A stretch of 64,000 nt of DNA from the NCBI GenBank assembly GCA_003508835.1, contig PUFA01000211.1:1488001-1552000 (forward strand), in the 5' to 3' direction. The notes beneath the pieces were generated by a model, which searched no databases, was not told the DNA's origin, and saw nothing but the letters and a program-made list of their open reading frames with translations. This document shows positions 24,611-36,089 of the stretch, piece after piece. The stretch is from Eonycteris spelaea. Taxonomy: Eukaryota; Chordata; Mammalia; Chiroptera; Pteropodidae. Both the position numbers and the translations under genes were made by a program. Each line of letters starts with the position of its first letter. The first letter of the stretch is position 1.

Positions 24611-25569
24611 ATCAGAAATAAAAGTCTACATGCTAATGAGGGAAGCCTTATTTCCACCTTTATTGACTAGACTTCTTTCAATTTTTTTTATTGTCATTGA
24701 CGGAGGGGAGAATATAAGCTAGAGTTACTTGCTTGATTTAGTATTGTATTTTAAAAACCTTTAAAATTTTTTTCAACTTCACTATATTTTCCATAAGGAG
24801 TTTCCCAGGATATCTAGTCTACAATACTCTGGGAGTAGTCAAATATTTTATTGTTTAAACCAGTAATTCCAGTTGGTTCTCACTATCATGGCTCGAATAT
24901 GTTTCTAACTACTTGAAGTTGTGTATAAGCTTTTTAAGATTTTTTTGCTCTGTTTGGTCTATTAATTCTTGCTTGGTGTAATTCGTTCAGTTTACTGTGT
25001 TACTTTATGGTATTTGCATTCTTTAAATATATCATTATTTTTTCCCTTGAAACTCATGTTTCCTGAGTTCTGTCAAGCCAGTAATTGTTCTCACTACCAT
25101 AAATAATTAGAAAACTAGAATGTAAAATATATAAAATAAGTGTTTTCAGACATTGGACAATAGGCAGCACAAGACCATAAGAAGAAGAGAAACAAATGAA
25201 GTTACCCTTAAAATTGTACAGCTTATAGCTTTGAAGCAGTTTCTAGGCAAAGTGCAGGGAGGGGGAACCTGAGAGAGCCCAGCAGTCAGAGTGGAGATAA
25301 AGACTGGAGTTTGGGAAGACAAAGGCAGCTAGAATTTGCTGGACAGATGACTATAGAGGAAGCATCTAAATAGAGCAAGAGAGATAGAGGGTAGAGGAGT
25401 TTCCTGGAGTCTTTGACTGAAAAGTGAGTGTGGGAGCGTGTGGGAAGAAACTCTATGACACTAGGGAAAGATCATGAAAATTACTAGGCTGAACAATTCT
25501 TGGAATTCTTACAAGGGCCACACCTTAGTATTTGAGAGCTGGGTTAGGCCTAAAATAAAGGCTGCCCTG
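24611..25569. other. No recognisable gene or repeat
   Basis: Unassigned sequence. A purine-rich part at 25170-25440 could be an old retroelement, but I cannot name one. Confidence 0.4.
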
Positions 25570-26777
25570 ATCCAAAATAGTTTTTTCAACGAATGGTGCT
25601 GGATAACTGGATATCCATGTGGAAAGACATGAACCTTGACTTTTGGTTTACACCATGTAGAAAATTAACTCAAAATGGATCATATAACTAAATGTAAAAT
25701 CTAAAATTGTTAAGTTTCCAGAAGAAAATTTGCAGAGGGAATTAGGCAGAGAATTCTTAGATATGGGTAAAACATAAAGTAAGAGAAAAAAAATAGTAAA
25801 TTGAACTTCACCAATATAAAAAAATAAATAAATCTTTGAAAGAGACTGTTAAAAAGGCCAGGAGAACATATACATAATAAGACAGTAGTATTCAAAATAT
25901 ATAAAGAATTCTTGTAACAATAACAAGACAAGCAATACAATTAAAAAAGAAAAAAATATTTGAAGAGTCATGTCACCAAAAAAATACATAATGACAAAAA
26001 CACAAAAAAGATGCTCAATATCAGTTCCTTAGTCATTAGAGAAATGCAAATTAAAATAATCCACATTATTAGAATGTCTAAAGTTAAAAACAACCCTGAC
26101 CATACCAAGTGTTGACTAGGATATGGAGCAATTGGAACTCTCAGACATTGCTTTCAAACATTACTGCTGAGACTAGAAAATGTGCAGCCACTTTAGAAAG
26201 CAGTTTGATCATTTTTTAAAAAATAAAGCTAAACCTATATTTTCCATATGACTCAGGACTTTGGCTCCTAGGTATTACCCAAGAAAAAAGGAAAAAATTG
26301 TACATAAGTGCTTATAACCACTTTGTAATAGCTCAAACATGTAAGCAATGCCAAAGTCTGCCAGCTAAATAAATGGCTAAGCAAACTTGGTTGTATCCAT
26401 AAAATGTAATACCCTTCAGCAATAAAAAGGAACACATTATTGATGCATTCTATGACGTGAAATCTCAAAAGTATTATGCTCAGTGAAAGAAGCCAGACCC
26501 AAAAGGCTACATACCATATGATTTTATTTATATAAAATTATAGCATTGTAGAAAGGCAAAACTAAAAGGGTAGAGAGAAGAATTTCACCAATACCAAGGG
26601 AGAGGAATTCTGTAAACAATCCCTAATGAACTTTTTGAGATAATGAAATTGTTCTATATCTTTATTGTATAGGTGGTTACACAGATGTACCCAGTTGTCA
26701 AAACTTCAATTTTGTTTTATATAAATTTTATACAAATTATATAAATTATACCTCAATAAAGCTGATTTTATAAAACA
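25570..26777 (+). mobile_element. 5'-truncated old L1M LINE (ORF2 C-terminus and 3' end)
   Basis: Sense L1 ORF2 tail: 'caacgaatggtgctggataactgg', 'aactcaaaatggatcatata', 'catatgactcaggactttgg' and 'gcaataaaaaggaacacatt'. It ends in 'cctcaataaagctgatttta', the typical old L1 3' terminus. The 5' truncation lies in the region encoding 'LFNKWCWE'. No clear TSD. Confidence 0.82.
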
Positions 26778-27449
26778 TCCAGGGCCCTAGATTTTGTGCC
26801 TCTTCTTAAATTTAGAGAAGAGAGTTAGGTGTAGGGATTTGGAAGGATTTCCTAGTTTTACAATATGACTTCAACAAACCCCCCTTCTTATTAACCACAG
26901 GTAAACCTGCCTCTAGGGCACTTCTGTCTTCCAAGATCTGCTCCCTGATATGCAGTGACTAGCCCATGGGTGGCAGCCAGGAGGGAGGACAACGGAATGT
27001 GCAGAACCTCCTGGTCTTTTCACTTGTTGTTATTCATTCACTCCTTACCCCAACCAGTCTCTGGGACTTCCTTAATTTTATCCTCTCACTTTGACTGAAT
27101 CTAAGCTGCTGTTGCTGCTGTTTTTATTGCCCTCATATTCTCATAAAAATATGAATAATGTTGAAGAAAAAAAGGGGACAGGTTATAACTCAAAAACTTT
27201 CCTGTAACCTATTCACCAATATCAAGTGTTCTCCCAGTCTAGGGTTCCTACTGTACCTGGGACCTCTGTTACTCTCTTCCCAAAGCTGCTCACAATTTTT
27301 GCATTTGATTCTGGGAACCATCAACCATTTCCAGCTTCTCCCAGGGAAAGAGCTGTCAGCCTGGGCTCATCTATGATCATTGTAGTCAGTGAATTTCATG
27401 CTAATTTTGGGTCTTAAACCTTTTGTTTGAATAAAGCCTGGACTTGGAT
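26778..27449. other. No recognisable gene or repeat
   Basis: Overlapping plus-strand frames of 60-70 codons near 27158-27417 lack any motif and are treated as chance. Confidence 0.5.
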
Positions 27450-27700
27450 TCTATCTATCTATCTATCTATCAACCAATCATCTATGTAGCTATGTAACTA
27501 GCTATGTAACTATGTAGCTATGCAGCTATCTTTCTAGCTATCTAGCCTCTATCTAGCTATCATCTATCTATATACATATACATACATATGTGTGTATATA
27601 TATATGTATACATGTATGTATGGGTATGTACATATACATCTATGTATATGTATGTGTGTATGTGTGTGTGTGTGTGTGTGTGCGTGTGTGTGTGTGTATG
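27450..27700. repeat. Compound microsatellite (CTAT)n - degenerate TAGCTATG - (TA/TG)n
   Basis: Pure CTAT repeats (27450-27470) pass into a degenerate array of 'ctatgtagctatgtaact' units (27482-27560). They continue as mixed 'tatacatacatatgtg' and end as (TG)n with one CG step at 27678-27700. The gradual transition suggests stepwise mutation of one array. Confidence 0.93.
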
Positions 27701-27984
27701 ACAATCAATGGCAGCTGTGCTGGGAGTCAGGAGGTGGGGCTGAGTCCCTGATTGCTGGCCCAGGAAAAGGGGTGAGAAAGTTGAGAAAGGAAAAGAAGCC
27801 TGCCAAGGCTCAGAAAGTAGCAGAATAAAAGGTTCAGGGACAGAGAGGTATGTTATGTGCTTAGGGCAACATGAGCAGACCAGTTTGGTAAAGCAAGAAA
27901 TAAGAGATAAAGTTAGAAAGTTGGTTGAGGTTAGTTCATGGAGACTTTAGGAAGCCCCCTAATGTAGGAAGGCTGGAAACTAAG

Positions 27985-28140
27985 AGTAAGAACAGAATTT
28001 ACAGTTTACATAGTTCAGCCTCCTCGTTTTACAGTTGAAGAAACAAAGCCAAGGACAGTCAAGGGTTTACCCAGTGTCACAATGAGTTAGTAGAAAATCT
28101 GAGATTATAATTCTGTTTTCTTGCCACTCAGACCAGTATT
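27985..28140 (-). mobile_element. MIR SINE fragment
   Basis: Diverged antisense MIR core: 'gttttacagttgaagaaaca', 'gggtttacccagtgtcacaa', 'tgagttagtagaaaatctgag' and 'gccactcagaccagt'. Confidence 0.6.
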
Positions 28141-28149
28141 CAGTGATGA

Positions 28150-29430
28150 TAGCAGGGCCTTCTCATGGTTATGTAGACTGGAAACAGCAAATTTTTCTGA
28201 AAATTTCTGTATGTAATGGAAGTAATATAAAATAATCGGATCATGAGAAAATGACATCTTTGCAACTCACTGTGTAGGAGAGGCTTCTCAGATAAAGTGG
28301 AGTTATTCATTGTCTTTCCAAAAAATTCTCATACAGGCTTCAAGAGTGAGCAATCGACTGGTCACTTCCCCAAGCAGGCTGCTTCCTGCTGCACAAAAAG
28401 GTGAACATCCAGCCTGGAATGTACTTCAGCCCTGAAAAATCAAAACACTGGCTCAACCTCTGGTCTCTGTTTTTTAGTGTCAGGTTTAGTTGGTCATGCA
28501 AAACACACATACCTTCCACAATTTTGGCAATTGATAAATCGTGCTGGTGGAAGACTTTCAAAGGGTCCTCTTGCTCTGTGTCTCACTCTCTGTCCATTGA
28601 TTTCTAAGGTCACAAAAGAGGGAGAGAGACAGAGAAAGAGCTTAAGAAATTATTTTTTAGTTTCAATCTTGGAAGCAAATAAGTTATCCTACTAATTATT
28701 TTGGAACATTTTATTCTTCCTTTTTCCTCCAACATGGCAACCTCTTATCACAAATCATTCACTGTGTCCTGCAGTAATTATACACCAAGTTCCCAACTTA
28801 GCCATTAGTGTCAAATAGTAAACTATTAATTGACTTTTATTAATTGAACAGTTATAGAATATCAACTGGGTCTCTGCAGGTCTGCTGTAGAAATGAGTCT
28901 AGAGATGGAATAGTCTGTCTTGATTTGGAGCCAGACATCTGATGAATGACTATAGTGGGCAGTGACTTTTCATCTTCATTAACAAGTGCATCTCCATTAT
29001 CTACTCATTGATTTGATATCAATTTTTAAAAAGTCTTCTAAATCTTTGGAACGATTGGAGAAATAAAAATAAAATTTATTTTGAAAGCAGCATGAGTGTT
29101 GTGTGTGTTTATGCAATAGGTTTACTAGGTAAAAACAAACAAAAAACAAACAACAAACAAACAAAAATCCTGAACACACTTTGTTAAAATATGTTAATAT
29201 GTGCCCCCACCATGCACAACACACTTTTTTCCCAATGTGAAACATAAAAATATAGTGTAAATCACCCTGGAAATGTGTGGTGGAAAGAACATGTACACTC
29301 TGGTTGAGGTAATCAACACATACTGATTACTATTTTTCTAAATGCTCATGAGTCTTTTACATTTTTTCACACAATTCAATATCAGAGTTAATGACATCAT
29401 AGTTCCCTCTGGTACAGAAGCACCTCAGTT
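28150..29430. other. No recognisable gene; contains (AAAC)n at 29131-29167
   Basis: Unassigned apart from an imperfect AAAC microsatellite at 29131-29167. The stretch 28770-28870 is TAAT-rich ('gtaaactattaattgac', 'attaattgaacag') and could be regulatory, but composition alone explains it. Confidence 0.45.
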
Positions 29431-29439
29431 CTTGAAATT

Positions 29440-29665
29440 TTTTGCTCCCTTCAGGACTGCTTGTCTGCTGCAATAATTACCAATAAATCTCTCGGCATGA
29501 TAAGTAACAGGACTGAACGACTCTGTGATGAATAAAGAGGGTAGTTGCCCCCTCTCCATTCATCTTGATAATCTTCATTGCTATGTAAACAGTAAGACAC
29601 ATTATAATGATTAATGTTCAAGATAATTCCCAGCTTAACACTGATTCCAGAGAAATTTTACCTAA
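29440..29665. promoter_or_regulatory. Candidate conserved non-coding element
   Basis: A repeat-free block dense in homeodomain and forkhead-like motifs: 'gcaataattaccaataaat', 'gctatgtaaacagtaag' (FOX-like TGTAAACA) and 'ataatgattaatg'. It has no coding potential. Such clustering is typical of vertebrate developmental enhancers but also occurs by chance in AT-rich DNA. Confidence 0.22.
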
Positions 29666-30772
29666 TAAACTGTTTTATTAGGGCTGATGGCAACAGCAAG
29701 AAATGGCAAAAGTCCATGATAGTCTAAAATTGTAAGTGAATGTGTGTGTGAGAGGGGAGGAACAGAGTGAAAGAGCAATAAATCTGTGTGATCAGACACA
29801 TCTAGCAGTGTGTATGATAAACAAACACCCTTCTGAGAATGGCTAACCAACTCACTTTTAATTATTCTCATCAGAATCCTTGTTAACCTGAGTTAACAGA
29901 CACCAGGTATAAAGAGTAAATTTCAGATCTGTATTTTAAGTATTTCCTATTTTAACATCCTAAAATTTGTAAGTACTCAGTCAACATGATAACTGTAGGG
30001 CTACTGAAGGGCTGGGCTTAGGTAGATACTCTAAAAATATCTGGGAACTGATAGAATCATATTCCCATACAAGTCCAAACTTCTCTAATCTCTGCACAGT
30101 TGGAAGAAAACTCTCAGTGGAAGAATCTGTGAATGCCCAAACATTTCCAGTGAACCACTTTCCCTCCTGGGATAGACAGAATGTCCTAATGCTAGACATC
30201 CAATCGAAGCAGATGAGAGCTGCCAGTTTGTTCCAAGCCCAGAGGAAACCAGACACTCCCAAAGGTTTCTTTCCCCTTAGAACTTCGTCAGTTCTCACTG
30301 TATGAGGTTATTTTTAAACATTGGTTTAAAATGTACTATAGCCCAGCTGTACTACAACATAAAGTCATCACAACATAAAGTCAATTTTATATAGTTGTTC
30401 TTCCTTGAAGAGCTAAAGCTGAGTGACCCAAAAGATCAATTTTTCCCACTAATAAAAGTATATGTTCTTGGAAAGTTGCCATTTTGCTGAGAAAATTATG
30501 TTTCCTTGTTTTACTAATGCAAATGTTGAACTTTGAAAATACTAGTGAATTTAATTTTTATAGTTTTGGGGCTTGGATTACAAAACATAAGCATGTCTCA
30601 ATTATGTCCAACTGAGCCTGGGTGAGTCAAATCTACTGATAATTCTCAAATTTCACAGAGTCTAAATTTAGCCAACCAAACTTCTTTTAAATGTGGTTTG
30701 AAATTTAAAAATTGTCATAATTAGCATTTCACCTGTGAAATCATCAAAAGAGGGGCCTTTGCAAAATAAGAT
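29666..30772. other. No recognisable gene or repeat
   Basis: Unassigned sequence. A 14-bp direct duplication 'acaacataaagtca' occurs around 30353-30382. Confidence 0.45.
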
Positions 30773-30787
30773 AGTAAAGAAGGGAGG
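30773..30787. repeat. TSD of HAL1-type element, left copy
   Basis: 'agtaaagaagggagg' matches 33159-33172 ('agtaagaagggagg') with one A missing on the right. Confidence 0.8.
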
Positions 30788-31647
30788 AAGAAAAAAAATC
30801 GCATTGACGATCGAGGCTCTGTTCATCCCTTCGGCGACCAAATCAAAGTTGTGATGGAAACAAGGAGCAGCAGCAAGGAAAAATAACCTGGGATAAATAA
30901 GCCATACAACTAGAGAGAAATCCAAGAATCACCCGGCAATGGCAGGACTCAGGGAGGATGTGGGGCTGCCTGGTCTTCAGGGGCTGAGTGAGATAGAGGC
31001 AACGGCAGCAGAAACGACAGACCCCTCTTAAAGGGGCCACATCTGCGAGTGGATTTTCAAGTGACTGACCTGCTCACTCTGAGCACCAGTGCCGATTCGG
31101 CTGCACACAGCGGGCACCAGGAGCTTACAGAGAGACATTGTTAAGTGAAGGCTGAAGTGAGACTCTCTCTGAACAGAAGTGCCTTGCTCTGTACAGAAGT
31201 GCCGGAGTATCCATTGTTCCCTGTTCAGCCCTCCCTCCTACCAGTGCACTGGACACCTACTCCACTATAGGCATGACATCATCAAACTGGATAACAGAGG
31301 TCACTCCGCACAGAGGATTCCCTGAAACCTCGCCTCCCCCAACTTGCAGCCCCACCCAAGCCATATCCAGGTGTATCCTCAACAAGTCAGGTGCTCCTTG
31401 CTGAGATTCACACTGGTGGAGGCAGCCAGCCTCGGTTTCTGGTGTGGCCTTTTGAGGCAACTATAAGCACAGCATCTGTGGATTGCTTGCTGAATCTTAA
31501 CAGGAGGCCTGGGATGGGTAGAGGCTTGGGCTAAGTTTGGCCTGCAGCTGAACCCCTCTCAGAACAGTGCCACTGGACACCTACTTCACAGATCTATACT
31601 AATAAAACCGGGAGACTTAGGAGCTTTGCTTAGTACATAGAAACAAT

Positions 31648-32537
31648 ATGGAAAGGCAACCGAATGAGAAGACAAAGAAGCTGAAATCATATGAGAGAAC
31701 AGAACAGAGATTCAGGTATAATGGATCAAGTAATCTGACAGATGCAGAGTTCAAAACACTGGTTATAAAGATGCTCAATGAACTTTTGGAAAGTGTAGAT
31801 AAATTCAGTGAGGAATTCAACAAAGAGATAAACAAACATAAAAATAGAAATGGAAATTATAAAAGGGAACCAGTCAAAGACTGAAGAAAGATTATCTGAG
31901 ATGAGAAGTTATTAAACTGGAATAACAAAGTGAATAAAGAAAGGATCAAATGCCCTATCTAGAGACAGGAAGCCAAGGACACTCAATCAGAATGGCAAAG
32001 ATAAGATGCCAAGACTATAAAAATAATTTAAGGAGAATATGGGACACTATTAAGGTAAATATGTCTGATTGGATAACTTAAGAAAATCAAGATGTTGAAC
32101 AGCTGTTTGAAGAAATAATGATGGAAAACTTCCCTAACCTGGTGAAGGAAATGGACATAAAACCCCAGGAAGCTCAGAGAATTCCAAAAATCAGGATCCA
32201 AAGAGGCCCACACCAAGACACATCATAATTAAAATGCCAAAGTTAAATACAAAGAAAGAATATTAAAAGCAGCAAGAGAAAAATAGTTACTTATAAGGGA
32301 ACACCCATAAGACTGGCAGCTGATTTCTCAAAAGAAACTATGCAGGACAGAAGGGCTTGGCACAAATATTATGTGATGAAGACCAGGATCTACAACCAAG
32401 AATAATTTATCCAGCAAAGCTATCATTTAGAGTTGAAGGACAGATAAAGAGTTCCCAGACAAAAATAAGCTAAAGGAATTTATCCCACCAAGCCAGTATT
32501 ACAGGAAATGTTGGAGGGACTTCTTTAAGAAGAAAAA
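31648..32537 (+). pseudogene. HAL1-type ORF1 (L1 RNA-binding protein), decayed
   Basis: The frame opens at ATG 31648 with 'MERQPNEKTKKLKSYERTEQ' and stays open for 78 codons to a stop at 31882, including 'LTDAEFKTLVIKMLNEL', which matches the conserved N-terminal part of L1 ORF1. Beyond the stop, homology continues in shifted frames: 'ENFPNLVKEMDIKPQEAQ', 'RPTPRHIIIKMPKL', and a C-terminal end encoded by 'ccaagccagtattacaggaa'. About 297 codons originally. ORF1p would bind the element RNA; this copy cannot make it whole. Confidence 0.82.
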
Positions 32538-32559
32538 ACATGTATCAAAAACAGGAATA

Positions 32560-32742
32560 AAGAATGGTAACAACTACATTCCTATCAACAAGTATCTAAA
32601 TGGAGAAGAATTAAATGCTCCAACTAAAAGATAGATGGATGAATGGAAAGAAAAACAAGGCCCTTACATGTTACCTGTAAGAGACTCACTTCAGATTAAA
32701 AGACACACACAGACTAAAAGAAGCGGATGGAAAAAGACATTA
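32560..32742 (+). pseudogene. Remnant of L1 ORF2 N-terminus (endonuclease start)
   Basis: 'aatgctccaactaaaagata', 'aacaaggcccttacatgtta' and 'agagactcacttcagattaa' encode the 'LNAPTK' and 'QETHFRLK' start of the L1 endonuclease. The sequence then jumps at about 32740-32746 to the L1 3' end. The join lies in 'gacattacattgatgg', with an acat-type match to both parents, so microhomology deletion is plausible. Confidence 0.75.
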
Positions 32743-33158
32743 CATTGATGGACCTAGAAGGCATTTAAGTCAGACAGAGAAAGATAAACACTATATGATT
32801 TCACTTATATGCGGAAATCTAAGGAGTAAAAAAAACAAACTAATCAAATACAGACTCACAAATCTAGTGGACAATTTGGTGATGGACAGAGGGAGGAAGG
32901 TTTGGTGGGCTGGGAGAATGGGATAAAGAGTTAAAGAAGTAGAAATTAGTAGCTAATGGATAGTCATGGGGAATGGTGAACACGGCGTAGGGAATGCAGT
33001 TAGAATTAATACAGTGACTTGGTGGAGGGTCAGTTAAGGGAGGGGGCAATTAGGGGGATCGTTTTAAGAGCTATATAGATATCTAACCAATGTACCCTAT
33101 ACTTGAAACTAATCAAAATAAATAAATTTTTTTAAAAGTTAATATTAAAAAAAAAAAG

Positions 33159-33172
33159 AGTAAGAAGGGAGG
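33159..33172. repeat. TSD of HAL1-type element, right copy
   Basis: 'agtaagaagggagg' follows the A tail. It pairs with 30773-30787. Confidence 0.8.
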
Positions 33173-33184
33173 GACCCAAAATAA

Positions 33185-33370
33185 GTACAGAAGCCAGACT
33201 CCCCTGGGTTCAAATCCATGCTGTGCCACTTATTGGCTTAGCTGAGTGACTGTGCCTCTGTCTTCTCTTTCAGATCAAAATGGAACTTATTTCATAGGAT
33301 CGTTGTGAGAACTAGACACCTTTGCACATGTAAAGCTTTTTAGAAAAGTTCAGTGTGGTATTTGCCAGTA
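33185..33370 (+). mobile_element. MIR SINE
   Basis: Sense MIR with recognisable order: 'agccagactcccctgggttc', 'aaatccatgctgtgccactt', 'gagtgactgtgcctctg', 'tcataggatcgttgtgagaa' and 'gcacatgtaaagctttt'. Confidence 0.75.
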
Positions 33371-33389
33371 CAAAATGACATAGCTCTTT

Positions 33390-33480
33390 TTTGTTTGTTG
33401 ATCCTCACCAAATTTTATAGATAAGGAAACTGAGGGTTAGAAAGGTTAAATAACTTAATAACTTACTCAGGGTAGTGTGA
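33390..33480 (-). mobile_element. MIR SINE fragment
   Basis: 'ttttatagataaggaaactg', 'agggttagaaaggttaaata' and 'cttactcagggtagtgtga' form the antisense MIR core, directly after a sense MIR. Confidence 0.6.
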
Positions 33481-33489
33481 TTGGAAAAG

Positions 33490-34363
33490 AAGAGCTGGAG
33501 AGTGTTAGCTTCTTTACTCTTTACGCAATTGCTATCTATTGCAGTATTCTGTTTACTTCTTTTTCAGCTGATCAAAAGTTTTATTTGAATGTTTTAAATT
33601 ATCACCTTTTCTTTTTCTTCCTTTTATCCCTTCTTTTCTCCCTCCCCCCCCCCATAAGTATATTTTTAGTATCTCCCATTGGCAAAATGCCCTCTCATTC
33701 CTCATGAATGGTTACATACCATTAAAATACAAGAGGAGGCCTCCTGGTGCCTCTATCTCCCAGAGAGGGAGAAAGTTCTTCCAGGGTGGTCACATGCTCT
33801 CCTCTGCACTACTTTGATGGGGCTTAAAAGCTTTCAACTTTATTTTCCTTTGGGGCTCATTCAACTATCTCTTACCCAGGCATCATCCCTGCAAGGTCAG
33901 AAATGCAGAATTCACGAGTTTTTCACTTACCCACAGATGGCTCTAAAATAAAATATTCTCTAAAGTCTTTTTCTAAAAGTGAGCTACCTTGTTCCAGAAG
34001 GCATCATCTCCCAGCTTTGTCCACACCGAATGAGTATATCATTTTATCAAGACATAAAACCTTTCAGTGCTATATGATCCAGACGTCTCCCCGACAGTTC
34101 TGACTTTGTATACTTGTTTTCTATTTAAAAAGAGAATTCATTAGCTGTAAACCTAAATGTAATTTTTAAGAATGTGCATAACTGTAACCAGAAAATATGA
34201 TCAGGGTAGGATGATTTTCCTGTCCTAACTTATACCATCAATGCTGGCACAGAACTCTAACCATTTTATTTATTTATTTTCATGTTTTCTTTAGAAATCT
34301 TTTTCTCTTTACAAGACCTTAACTTTAATTTAGCCAAAGTAAACTAAGCTCACCTGGTTTTAC
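33490..34363. other. No recognisable gene; C/T-rich patch at 33605-33655
   Basis: Unassigned apart from a pyrimidine-rich patch with a run of C near 33643-33652. Frames at 33477-34103 show no motif. Confidence 0.45.
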
Positions 34364-34440
34364 TATGTGTGTGTACATGTGTGTATGTGCGCACATGTGT
34401 GTATATGTGCGCACATGTGTGTATATGTGCATGTGTGTGT
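34364..34440. repeat. (TG)n compound repeat with 20-bp higher-order period
   Basis: Units of 'gtatatgtgcgcacatgtgt' recur with a 20-bp period. The palindrome 'atgtgcgcacat' occurs twice. Strict purine-pyrimidine alternation over most of the stretch makes it Z-DNA-prone. Confidence 0.9.
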
Positions 34441-34444
34441 AAGA

Positions 34445-35314
34445 GCATGTGATCATGTTAGTTTTCCTTCAAGACTGGTCTTACAATATTAAATAACTGG
34501 GTTCTCATGGGCAGCAGGGCTGTCTGGACATGCTGTGACTTTGAACTTCGGATGATAGCCATCCAAACTACTATGATTAATGATTAATATGCTTCTTGTA
34601 GGTGATGTTTCCTGCCATTCCATATTTGCAAATGAAGGCAGACAATGGCTGAACTAGAGGCCCATCACAGCCTGCCTTATGGCCTCTTAAAAGACTGGCA
34701 GTGCTGAAACAGAAAGAAAGCCAATCACAGCTACCACATCCCACCTGACCCCTGTTCCTTATCTTTGGATGGTTCCTTATAAAGGAATGCCACCCTTAGG
34801 GGATTTGGAGCTGCTGGTCATCCTGATTTTTCATCCTTCAGTCTCACCTGGAGCCCCAGTATGTATCTAGCAGGAATTAGGGTCATTGAAGCAAGTAGTC
34901 ATGCCTACAGATCAGCCAGGCACAGTGATCAGAGAAAGCTCAGCCTCAGGAATCTGGGAATAAGGTTTTAGAGGACTAGAGATGAAGATGGGCTATCTCC
35001 ACCATGAATAAGAACCCAGGGCTGGCAGCCTGTTCTCTCTCCCTCATCCAATAGACTAGCAACAAAGCAAGCTGAACTTGCTTCAGAATGTTCTATATAA
35101 AACTAGATTTTTCTTTTAAGTGTAATGGGTATCAAAGAAAAAATGGATGAAAATGCTTTTGCTGAGTGGGGAGAACAATGAATGGTTTTTTGATAACAAT
35201 CACCAAGAGTTCAAAGATAAACATGGGTGAAATGGTCTGTCAATCCTGCCACATAGGGTAAAGGCATCAGTAGCTCCAGCCTGCACTCAGAAACTTTCCT
35301 GGCAAAAACAAATT
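34445..35314. other. No recognisable gene or repeat
   Basis: Unassigned, moderately GC. A TATA-like 'ccttataaagg' sits near 34764 without a recognisable transcript downstream. Confidence 0.45.
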
Positions 35315-35500
35315 TGCTAAAACCCTGGCTCTCAGATTTGCTGTGTAATGTCTTTACTTGCAAGGTTTAAAAAAATGCAGAAGTCTGCTCTTATCTCAGA
35401 GATTTTGATTTAATAAGATTAGGTGTCCTGGGTTTGGGGGTTTCTCAGTTTCCCAGGAGATTTTGATGTATTCCAAAGTTTAAGAACCATTGTTAAAACA
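35315..35500 (-). mobile_element. MER5A-like hAT-Charlie fragment
   Basis: Diverged antisense MER5-type body: 'tctcagatttgctgtgtaat', 'ctcagagattttgatttaat', 'ttcccaggagattttgatg' and the terminal 'gtttaagaaccattg'. It is a non-autonomous DNA transposon fossil. Confidence 0.6.
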
Positions 35501-35864
35501 TGAGCTTCCTTTTGACCTTCTTCTCTTGCCACCCACCAGACTTCCCAGAGTTTACCATCCTCCAAACTCCAGTTATGCTCATTACCCATGGGGTTCCCAG
35601 GCACATTCACAGATGTCACCACACACCCCTGTGGTTCACTTTTCTGGGCCTGAGCCCTGCTTCTGAGTGGGTCGATATGTATGTGGAAGAAAAAGTTATC
35701 CTTGGAGAGACACATAATGATTTCCTAAAATGGTCCCCCTCTGAAACAGCCTAAGCAACTTCTCATTGCTCTAAAGGGGAAATAAAAAAGCATGCTCACT
35801 TATCAGTGTGTGAAATTGTGCTTTCACCCTCTGACCATCTCTGCCTGGCTGTGTTATTGTGTGT

Positions 35865-36085
35865 TGATAGATCACTACCACATTCTCCCTGGCCACAGAA
35901 AACAAAGTGAGGGGCATTATAAAGAACAGTCTTCAAGTGAGAGGGGACATGATCAGATTTGTTTTCAGGAAAATGACTCCACTTTGTTGCCATGGATGAT
36001 GGAGGATAATAGCTGGAGTCAGGGAGACCAGTTTGGAGGCTACTGGCAAAGTAAAGTTGCAAGAAGATGATAGTCTGAGCTGAGA
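35865..36085 (-). mobile_element. L2 LINE fragment
   Basis: Antisense L2: 'gaggggacatgatcagattt', 'gatgatggaggataatagct', 'gtcagggagaccagtttgga' and 'ggctactggcaaag'. The same segment type occurs at 21946-22190. Confidence 0.65.
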
Positions 36086-36089
36086 TCAG

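Larger units (their letters stand above)
30788..33157 (+). mobile_element. HAL1-type non-autonomous L1 derivative, nearly complete (2.37 kb)
   Basis: Between imperfect 14/15-bp TSDs the element contains a GC-richer 5' UTR (30788-31647), ORF1 (31648 to about 32537), a remnant of the ORF2 start encoding the first part of the endonuclease (about 32560-32742), then directly the L1 3' terminal region ('gatggacctagaaggcattt', 'gatttcacttatatgc', 'gtaccctatacttgaaacta') and an A-rich tail. Almost all of ORF2, including the reverse transcriptase, is absent. This is the 'half-L1' architecture. Such elements are thought to move using ORF2 protein from complete L1s. It is the only long repeat here with 5' UTR, ORF1 start, 3' end, tail and TSD all present. 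Confidence 0.85.

Noticed and set aside
27592..27828. Frame with a cysteine-valine repeat
   Set aside because: It is a TG microsatellite translated in one frame. The same applies to 12924-13121 over the CA repeat.
34760..34775. Possible TATA box or CArG box 'ccttataaagg'
   Set aside because: One base too long for a CArG box, and no initiator, first exon or frame is visible downstream.
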